Shown here piece by piece: positions 58,855 to 64,000 of a DNA stretch of 64,000 nt (position 1 is its first letter; each line of letters opens with the position of its first letter). The notes beneath the pieces were generated by a model that saw only the letters and a program-made list of their open reading frames with translations, had not been told where the DNA came from and ran no database searches. The stretch is from DASVEE01 sp036380735 (GTDB lineage Bacteria > Acidobacteriota > Thermoanaerobaculia > Gp7-AA8). The translations under genes were made by a program, and so were the position numbers. The stretch lies in contig DASVEE010000039.1 of assembly GCA_036380735.1 (NCBI GenBank), positions 62,001 to 126,000 of the forward strand. The letters run 5' to 3'.

Positions 58855-60428
58855 TACGTGCCCGTCCTCGGTGCCGCCGGCGCGGCAGTCGCGGTCGCCG
58901 GGGGAGCCGCCGTCGTCGTACCGGCGGCAGGCGCGGCGGCCGGTGCGGCCGGCTGGACCATGCCGATGCGCGTCTCGTACTCCGTTTTGTAGCGCTGCAC
59001 CGCGCGCGAGATGGCCTCGACCACGGTCTTCTGGAACTCTTCCGTCTGGATCTTCGCCTCTTCCTCGGGGTTCGAGATGAAGGCAACCTCGACGAGCGCG
59101 GCCGGCATGGTCGCACCGACCAGCACCTTGAACGGCGCCTGCTTCACGCCGCGGTTCTGCACGCCCGAGGCGGCGTTGAGCTCTTCCTGGATCGTGGAGG
59201 CGAAGCGGCTCGACTCCTGGAGGTACTCCTGCTGCGCGAGATCCCACAGGATCAGCTTGAGGTCGGCCGAGGGATCCGGCGTCGCGTGCTGCGCGGCCGT
59301 GGCGTTCTCCGTCTCGGCCGCTTTACGCGCGAGCTCGTCCGAGGCTTCGAGGGAGAGAAAGTACGTTTCGGAGCCCTTGGCTCCCTTCACCACCGCCGCG
59401 TTGAGATGCACGGAGAGGAAGAGATCGGCGCCGTACTGGTTGGCGATGGCGGTGCGCTGATCGAGCGAGACGAGCGTGTCGTCGTCGCGCGTCAGCACGA
59501 CGCGTGCGCCGGTCTTTTCCTGGAGCGCCGAAGCGAGCTTGCGGCAGATGGCAAGCGTCACGTCCTTCTCGAACAGGCCGCCCGAGCCGACCGCGCCCAC
59601 TTCCTTCCCGCCGTGGCCGGGATCGATGACGATCGTGCGGATGCCCGGCTGTTCGACCGGCTTGAGTCCCGGCAGCGGCGTGGTCGTGCCCTGCATCGGG
59701 CCGCCGACGGCTTTGCGCATGTCGAGGACGATGCGGAACGGCTCCTCGAGCTGGTAGGCGTCGGCGACGACGTCGGCCGCGGTGAGCTGCACGCGCATCG
59801 CGTCGCCAGCGAAGGAGATCTTCTGGACGTAGGGGTCTTCGTAGGTCTGCTCGCCGAAGGGGGCGCGGATCGGCGCCTTGAAGCGGACCGTGTACGCGCC
59901 GGCTTCCTTGACGATGGCGTACTCGATCGGGCCGCTCATCGTCAGGACGATCTTCGAGATCCCCTGCACGTTCGTGAGCGACGCCTGCACCGCCACGGCG
60001 CTCAGCTCGAGCGGCCTCGCGGAGAGCACCTTCGCGTTCGCGTCCCACGTCACGTCGAGCGAGGACGACTTGCGCAGGAGCCCCTGGAAGAACTGCCACG
60101 GGACGAACGGCTTGCCGTCGAAGGTCGCCGGCGGGACCGGCATCTCGATGAGGTCTTCGCCGACGACGCCGAAGCGGCTGTCGGAGCCGAACGCCGCGGT
60201 GGCGCCGTTGACCGTCACCTTGAAGCCGGTGCTCTCGGCCGTGATCTGCCCGCCGAGGGCGGTGACCACGTCGCCCGCGGCAAAGAAGGTCTGGCCGCCC
60301 TGGACGACGTACGTCACGGGGGTGTCGCCGGACGGCGTCCGCAGCGTGGCCTGTTGAGGCTGTTGTGCGAGGACGATCGAGGCGACGGCGAGGACTGCGA
60401 CAAATCCGAGGAGTGTGAATCGTTTCAT
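58854..60428 (-). CDS. N-acetylmuramoyl-L-alanine amidase (Amidase_3) with AMIN-type N-terminus
   Basis: 524 residues from ATG 60428. Signal peptide KRFTLLGFVAVLAVASIVLAQ, then a copper-amine-oxidase-N-like/AMIN beta region (about 25-260; e.g. ISKIVLTMSGPIEYAIVKE). The zinc amidase domain follows: TIVIDPGHGGKEVGAVGSGG, GLFEKDVTL (Glu), FLSVHLNA (His) and the catalytic Glu of ALVEVAFISNPEE. Ends with an Ala/Pro/Thr-rich tail. Cleaves the MurNAc-L-Ala bond, as in cell separation. Downstream GerMN gene is coupled. Confidence 0.92.
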   Translation of the reverse strand: MKRFTLLGFVAVLAVASIVLAQQPQQATLRTPSGDTPVTYVVQGGQTFFAAGDVVTALGGQITAESTGFKVTVNGATAAFGSDSRFGVVGEDLIEMPVPPATFDGKPFVPWQFFQGLLRKSSSLDVTWDANAKVLSARPLELSAVAVQASLTNVQGISKIVLTMSGPIEYAIVKEAGAYTVRFKAPIRAPFGEQTYEDPYVQKISFAGDAMRVQLTAADVVADAYQLEEPFRIVLDMRKAVGGPMQGTTTPLPGLKPVEQPGIRTIVIDPGHGGKEVGAVGSGGLFEKDVTLAICRKLASALQEKTGARVVLTRDDDTLVSLDQRTAIANQYGADLFLSVHLNAAVVKGAKGSETYFLSLEASDELARKAAETENATAAQHATPDPSADLKLILWDLAQQEYLQESSRFASTIQEELNAASGVQNRGVKQAPFKVLVGATMPAALVEVAFISNPEEEAKIQTEEFQKTVVEAISRAVQRYKTEYETRIGMVQPAAPAAAPAAGTTTAAPPATATAAPAAPRTGT

Positions 60429-60454
60429 GAGCACCGGTGGGCGATTATCGCATG

Positions 60455-60460
60455 TAGAGT
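60455..60460 (+). promoter_or_regulatory. -10 hexamer of the YdcF-like gene
   Basis: TAGAGT, 9 nt before GTG 60470, in the 41-bp divergent gap with the amidase gene. Confidence 0.45.
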
Positions 60461-60469
60461 AGCGCGCCA

Positions 60470-61189
60470 GTGTTGAGCCCGGGAAAAGCGCTGACCGATC
60501 CGCTGCTGGTCGCCCTCGCCATTGCCATCCTCTGCATCGCGGTCGCCCTGCGCCGCTCGCGCGAGCGCCGTCTCCTCGGCATCGCCCTGCTCGCGCTGGC
60601 GACGCTGTTCGTCTTCTCGACGCCGATGGTGGCGATGTGGCTCGAGCGGTCGCTGCTGGTCGAGCCGCCGGACGGCGCACCCGAGGTGATCGTCATCGCC
60701 GGCGGCGGGATGGCGGGAACGTGGCTGTCGGACTCCAGCACGAGCCGCGTCATGACCGGCGCGGCGTGGTGGAAGGAGCATCCGCGCGCACGGCTGGTCA
60801 TCGCCGGCGTCGACATGCGTCCAACCGGGCCGTCGCCACGGACGGCGTTGTTGATGCGCGAGCTGGCGATGCAGCGCGGCGTGCCCGCCGAACGCCTCGA
60901 GCTGGAGTTGCAGTCGGCGAACACGCGCGAGCATGCGTCGCGGCTCGCAGCGCTGCCGGGGATCACCCCGCAGACGCGCGTCGGCATCGTGACCTCGGGG
61001 TGGCACATGCGCCGCGCGCTCCTCGCCTTCCGGCGTCATTACCCGAACGTCGTCGGCCGTGCGGCCGAGTTGCCCGAGCACGAGCCGCTCGTCATCAACG
61101 ACTGGCTGCCGAGCTCCCACGCGCTGCGCGTCTCGACCCGCATGCTCCACGAGTGGATCGGCCTCGCGTGGTACGCTCTCCGGCGATGA
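60470..61189 (+). CDS. YdcF/ElyC-family (DUF218) membrane protein
   Basis: 239 residues from GTG 60470. Two N-terminal membrane segments (PLLVALAIAILCIAVAL; LLGIALLALATLFVFSTPMV) and a DUF218 domain: EVIVIAGGGMAGTWLSDSST, RLVIAGVDMRPTGPS, ELELQSANTREHA and VGIVTSGWHMRRALLAFRRH. E. coli ElyC and SanA, of this family, affect peptidoglycan and envelope integrity; the catalytic role is unproven. Stop overlaps the next gene as ATGA. Confidence 0.87.
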   Translation: MLSPGKALTDPLLVALAIAILCIAVALRRSRERRLLGIALLALATLFVFSTPMVAMWLERSLLVEPPDGAPEVIVIAGGGMAGTWLSDSSTSRVMTGAAWWKEHPRARLVIAGVDMRPTGPSPRTALLMRELAMQRGVPAERLELELQSANTREHASRLAALPGITPQTRVGIVTSGWHMRRALLAFRRHYPNVVGRAAELPEHEPLVINDWLPSSHALRVSTRMLHEWIGLAWYALRR

Positions 61190-61767
61190 AACGATGGCCG
61201 TTCCTTCTGCTCGCGCTCCTCGTCTCCTGCAGCGAAACGCCGTCGAATTCGCCCGCCAGCACGATGAGCCGCACACCGCTGAGCGTCCGCGGCTGGATCC
61301 ACGACATCGAAGGGGCGAAGACCGAGCAGATCCCCGACGTAGAGATCGCGCGCCGCGCCGCCATCTTCGCCGCGACGACGGTCTACGTGGACAAATCGGA
61401 GTTCTCGTCCGGCGGCGTCTCCGAAAACGGAGCGTTCGTGGTCCTCGACGTGCCCCACGACAAGGCCACGGTGGTGTTCCAGTCGGCCGGCATCACCGCC
61501 GCCACGCTGACGCTGCAGAACGTCCCCGGCACCGCCGACGTACTCGTCCCCAGCGTCATCCTGCGCCAGGGCGAAGTGAAGATCCTCGATCCGAAAGCGA
61601 TCAAGGTGCGTGTGGTGAGTGAAGACGGCCAACCGCGCGCGACCGGGCAGTTCGCCATCGTGGCAGGTCACCGAGTGCCCGTCATGGAAGTGCCGCTGCA
61701 GGAGTTGGCCACCCGGCGGGAGTACCCGCAGCCGCCAGGGTTCCGGCCGGTGGCAACGGTACGGTAG
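61186..61767 (+). CDS. Putative lipoprotein of unknown function
   Basis: 193 residues. Lipoprotein signal KRWPFLLLALLVSC with Cys at the expected place, a Ser/Pro-rich spacer, then a beta-rich domain (LSVRGWIHDIEGAK, FVVLDVPHDKATVVFQSAG, TADVLVPSVILRQGEVKIL) resembling carboxypeptidase-regulatory-like sandwich folds, without catalytic residues. Coupled by ATGA to the YdcF-like gene, so probably envelope-related. Confidence 0.72.
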   Translation: MKRWPFLLLALLVSCSETPSNSPASTMSRTPLSVRGWIHDIEGAKTEQIPDVEIARRAAIFAATTVYVDKSEFSSGGVSENGAFVVLDVPHDKATVVFQSAGITAATLTLQNVPGTADVLVPSVILRQGEVKILDPKAIKVRVVSEDGQPRATGQFAIVAGHRVPVMEVPLQELATRREYPQPPGFRPVATVR

Positions 61768-61775
61768 CCTTTGCG

Positions 61776-61816
61776 GTTGATAGACGAATAGGACCGATCG
61801 CCTATTCGTCCTATCG
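61776..61816. repeat. Family-A palindromic repeat, short
   Basis: GATAGACGAATAGGACCGAT then CGCCTATTCGTCCTATCGTC: one to two units per arm with a tight turn, at the convergent junction with the dehydratase gene, whose stop TGA follows directly. Confidence 0.82.
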
Positions 61817-62770
61817 TCACCCGATCAATTCGCAGAACTTCCGCAGATCGATGTTCCCGCCGGAGATCACCGCCACCACCGGCCCATCCTTTTCCTTCAA
61901 CGCCGCGGCCACCGCCAGCGCCCCCGCCCCCTCGGCGATGACGCGCGACTTCTCCGCGACCAGGCGCATCGCGCCGCGCACCTCATCCAGCGTCACCACC
62001 GTGGAGCCGTGAACCGTCTCGCGGAGGCGGTCCCACATCCGCGGGAAGATGCTCTTGCCGCCGGCACCGTCGACGAACGACGCCTGCCAGCCGCTGAACT
62101 CCTGCGGTGAGCCGGCCGCGAACGACGCCGCGCCCGGCGCCGCGGTCTCCGGCTCCGCGCCGAGGATGCGCACGTTCGGGGCGAGATGACGGACGGTGGC
62201 GCCGATGCCGGAGACCAGCCCTCCCCCGCCGATCGCGGCGATGATCGTCTTCACGCCGGGCAGATCCTCCAGGATCTCCAGCGCGACGGTGGCATTGCCG
62301 GCGATGAAATCGTGGTCGTCGAACGGATGCACGAACGTCCCTTCGACACCGGGGAACCGGCGCGCCTCCATCGCCGACCAGCACGCATCGAACGGCGCTT
62401 TCACGAGCGTCGCGCCGAGGGCACGCATGCGGTTGACCTTCGTCTCGGGGGCGGTCTCGATGACGACGACCGTGCACGGCACGCCGGCCTCACGCGCGGC
62501 GTAGGCAACGCCCTGCCCCGCGTTCCCCGCGCTGATCGTCCAGACGCCTTTGCTCCGCTCCTCGGGCGGCAACAACGCCACCGCGTTTGCCGCACCGCGC
62601 AGCTTGAACGCATTGATCGGCTGGAGGTTCTCCAGCTTCAGCCACACCTCGGGCACCCCTTCCATCCCGTGCAAAAGCCTGACGAGCGGCGTGCGGGTGA
62701 TGACGCCGCGGATGCGCTCGCGTGCGGCACGGATCTCCTCGAGGGCCACGGGACGGACGGGATCGATCAT
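61817..62770 (-). CDS. PLP-dependent threonine/serine dehydratase-like enzyme
   Basis: 317 residues, fold-type II PLP enzyme. Schiff-base Lys in NAFKLRGAANAV, phosphate loop AIGGGGLVSGIG, SAGNAGQGVAYAAREAG for substrate binding, and C-terminal VAVISGGNID. Fits catabolic threonine dehydratase or serine racemase; no ACT regulatory domain, so not the biosynthetic IlvA type. The usual GNH(A/G)Q is GNAGQ here. TAGAAT lies 8 nt before ATG 62770. Confidence 0.85.
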   Translation of the reverse strand: MIDPVRPVALEEIRAARERIRGVITRTPLVRLLHGMEGVPEVWLKLENLQPINAFKLRGAANAVALLPPEERSKGVWTISAGNAGQGVAYAAREAGVPCTVVVIETAPETKVNRMRALGATLVKAPFDACWSAMEARRFPGVEGTFVHPFDDHDFIAGNATVALEILEDLPGVKTIIAAIGGGGLVSGIGATVRHLAPNVRILGAEPETAAPGAASFAAGSPQEFSGWQASFVDGAGGKSIFPRMWDRLRETVHGSTVVTLDEVRGAMRLVAEKSRVIAEGAGALAVAAALKEKDGPVVAVISGGNIDLRKFCELIG

Positions 62771-62778
62771 GGCGCGCG

Positions 62779-62784
62779 ATTCTA
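62779..62784 (-). promoter_or_regulatory. -10 hexamer of the dehydratase gene
   Basis: TAGAAT on the minus strand, 8 nt before ATG 62770. Confidence 0.55.
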
Positions 62785-62821
62785 TCGCCGCGCGGGCACG
62801 CGTTCTGCCTCAACACCTTCC

Positions 62822-63550
62822 ATGGCTGAAGAAACCTACAACCGTGCGAACGAACGAAACGTCAGCGAGCCCGAGCGCTGGGGATCGGTCATTTTCGGCA
62901 GTGCTCTCGCGGCCTATGGACTGAAGAAACGCTCCATCGGCGGTTCGATCGTCGCCGCTCTCGGCGGCGTGCTCGTCTGGCGCGGCGCCACCGGACAATG
63001 CCCCATCTACGGAGGCCTCGGCATCTCCACCGTTCCCGAACATCAGGGACAGCAGGTCAGCGTCCCGTACGGCAAAGGCGTCCGCGTCGAGAAAGCCGTC
63101 ACGATCGACGCGACGCCGGAGACGCTCTACACGTTCTGGCGCAACTTCGAGAACCTCCCCCGCTTCATGCACAACCTCGAATCGGTCGAGGTCCGCGAAG
63201 GCGGCCAGCGCTCGCACTGGGTGGCGAAAGGGCCGATCGGCACCTCCGTCGACTGGGAAGCGGAGATCGTCAACGAAGTGCCGAATGAGCTGATCGGCTG
63301 GCGCTCGGTCGAAGGCTCGAAAGTCGACAACGCCGGCTCCGTCCACTTCACCGAAGCGCCGGGTGCACGCGGCACGCAGGTGAAGGTCGTGCTGCGCTAC
63401 GACCCACCCGCCGGCAAGCTCGGCGCGCTCGTCTCCAGGATCCTCGGCGAAGACCCCGCCATGCAGGTCCAGGAGGATCTCCGTCGCCTCAAGATGCTGA
63501 TCGAAACCGGCGAGATCGCCACCAACGAAAGCCCGTCGGGGAGGAAGTAA
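62822..63550 (+). CDS. SRPBCC-family protein with N-terminal membrane hairpin
   Basis: 242 residues. N-terminal region RWGSVIFGSALAAYGLKKRS then IGGSIVAALGGVLVWRGATG forms two hydrophobic stretches of the DUF2892/YgaP-like type. The C-terminal half is a START/cyclase-like cup: VEKAVTIDATPETLYTFWRN, FENLPRFMHNLESVEV, WEAEIVNEVPNELIGWRS, VKVVLRYDPPAGKLG. Such proteins often precede a zinc alcohol dehydrogenase, as here, and may bind lipids or hydrophobic substrates. Function not established. Confidence 0.82.
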   Translation: MAEETYNRANERNVSEPERWGSVIFGSALAAYGLKKRSIGGSIVAALGGVLVWRGATGQCPIYGGLGISTVPEHQGQQVSVPYGKGVRVEKAVTIDATPETLYTFWRNFENLPRFMHNLESVEVREGGQRSHWVAKGPIGTSVDWEAEIVNEVPNELIGWRSVEGSKVDNAGSVHFTEAPGARGTQVKVVLRYDPPAGKLGALVSRILGEDPAMQVQEDLRRLKMLIETGEIATNESPSGRK

Positions 63551-64000
63551 ATGAAAGCAGTCTGCTGGTGGGGCAAAGGCGAGGTGCGCGTTGCCGACGT
63601 CCCCGATCCCGAGATCATCAATCCTCATGACGCGATCGTGCGCGTCACGCTGACCGCGATCTGCGGTTCCGACCTCCATCTCTACGACGGCTACGTCCCG
63701 ACGATGATGCGCGGCGACGTCCTCGGGCACGAGTTCATGGGCGAAGTCGTCGAAGTCGGCCGCGAGGTGAAGACGCTCAAGGCCGGCGACCGCGTCATCG
63801 TCCCCTTCCCGATCTGTTGCGGACGCTGCTGGTTCTGCAAGACCAACCAGTGGTCGCTGTGCGACAACACGAACCCGAACGCGTGGATGCTGGAAGCGCT
63901 CAACGGCTACGGCGGCGCGGCGCTCTTCGGCTACTCGCACCTCTACGGCGGCTACGCCGGCGGCCAGGCCGAGTACGTGCGCGTGCCGTTCGCCGACGTC
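63551..64000 (+). CDS. Zinc-dependent alcohol dehydrogenase, N-terminal part (3' end outside window)
   Basis: 150 codons are visible. MDR fold: KAVCWWGKGEVRVADVPDPE, catalytic zinc ligands Cys in TAICGSDLHLYDG and His-Glu in DVLGHEFMGEVVEVG, structural-zinc cysteines ICCGRCWFCKTNQWSLCDN. The HLYGGYAGGQAEYVRVP loop is typical of the glutathione-independent formaldehyde/alcohol dehydrogenase branch. Substrate uncertain. GAGGAAG precedes ATG 63551 and overlaps the end of the SRPBCC gene, so the pair is an operon. Confidence 0.9.
   Translation, partial: MKAVCWWGKGEVRVADVPDPEIINPHDAIVRVTLTAICGSDLHLYDGYVPTMMRGDVLGHEFMGEVVEVGREVKTLKAGDRVIVPFPICCGRCWFCKTNQWSLCDNTNPNAWMLEALNGYGGAALFGYSHLYGGYAGGQAEYVRVPFADV

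Overview
This window is a GC-rich (roughly two-thirds G+C by eye) chromosomal segment from a Gram-negative, peptidoglycan-building bacterium. MurE carries the DNPR motif of meso-diaminopimelate ligases. The family mix (S74 tail-fibre-like secreted protein, FtsI with a PASTA tail, YkvA, DUF6429, GerMN next to an amidase, folP-cdaA-cdaR-glmM) suggests an Acidobacteriota-like lineage. That placement is an inference from gene content only. There is no phage, conjugative element, IS transposase, CRISPR array or recognisable tRNA.

Layout. (1) 1-3.2 kb: tail of an unknown gene, guaA, remnants and a methyltransferase. (2) 3.3-5.2 kb: a secreted S74 chaperone protein closed by back-to-back terminators. 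(3) 5.3-21.9 kb: a complete minus-strand division and cell-wall (dcw) cluster, mraZ-rsmH-ftsL-ftsI-murE-murF-mraY-murD-ftsW-murG-murC-ftsQ-ftsA-ftsZ, with four GTGG boxes at 10-bp spacing upstream of mraZ that look like the MraZ operator; murB and ddl are not in it. (4) 22-36 kb: an accessory stretch of small kinases, oxidoreductases, peptidases, membrane proteins, truncated genes and repeats. (5) 36-48 kb: carB, a histone-H1-like fusion, then the minus-strand line murA-folP-cdaA-cdaR-glmM-SDR (c-di-AMP synthesis linked to UDP-sugar supply). (6) 48-57.8 kb: MBL-fold protein, purS-propeller-purQ, acs, fabG, a glycosyltransferase, tmk-holB. (7) 57.8-64 kb: a ~550-bp non-coding region, GerMN/amidase, YdcF, a PLP dehydratase, and an SRPBCC protein beside a zinc alcohol dehydrogenase cut by the window edge.

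The most striking feature is not a gene. Intergenic space is occupied by two families of palindromic short-unit repeats. Family A is built of 9-bp units (ATAGGACnn) with GGGGGAACGAT-type ends. Family B is built of 7-bp units (CCGTTGT/CCGTTTT) with a GTGCTCCGC-type apex. They sit against stop codons, often contribute the stop codon, occupy nearly every convergent gene junction, and have entered the coding sequences of murG and folP. A third, larger inverted repeat is nested in an A element after carB. A separate degenerate 22-bp array lies at 35.65-35.80 kb.

A second genome-wide signal is a -10-like hexamer (TAGAAT and relatives) only 6-11 nt before the start codon of at least 13 genes, implying widespread leaderless transcription. 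Other points of note are MurA with Asp in place of the catalytic Cys (predicted fosfomycin insensitivity), a folP frame with no stop codon that runs through cdaA into cdaR, and several truncated or frameshifted genes.
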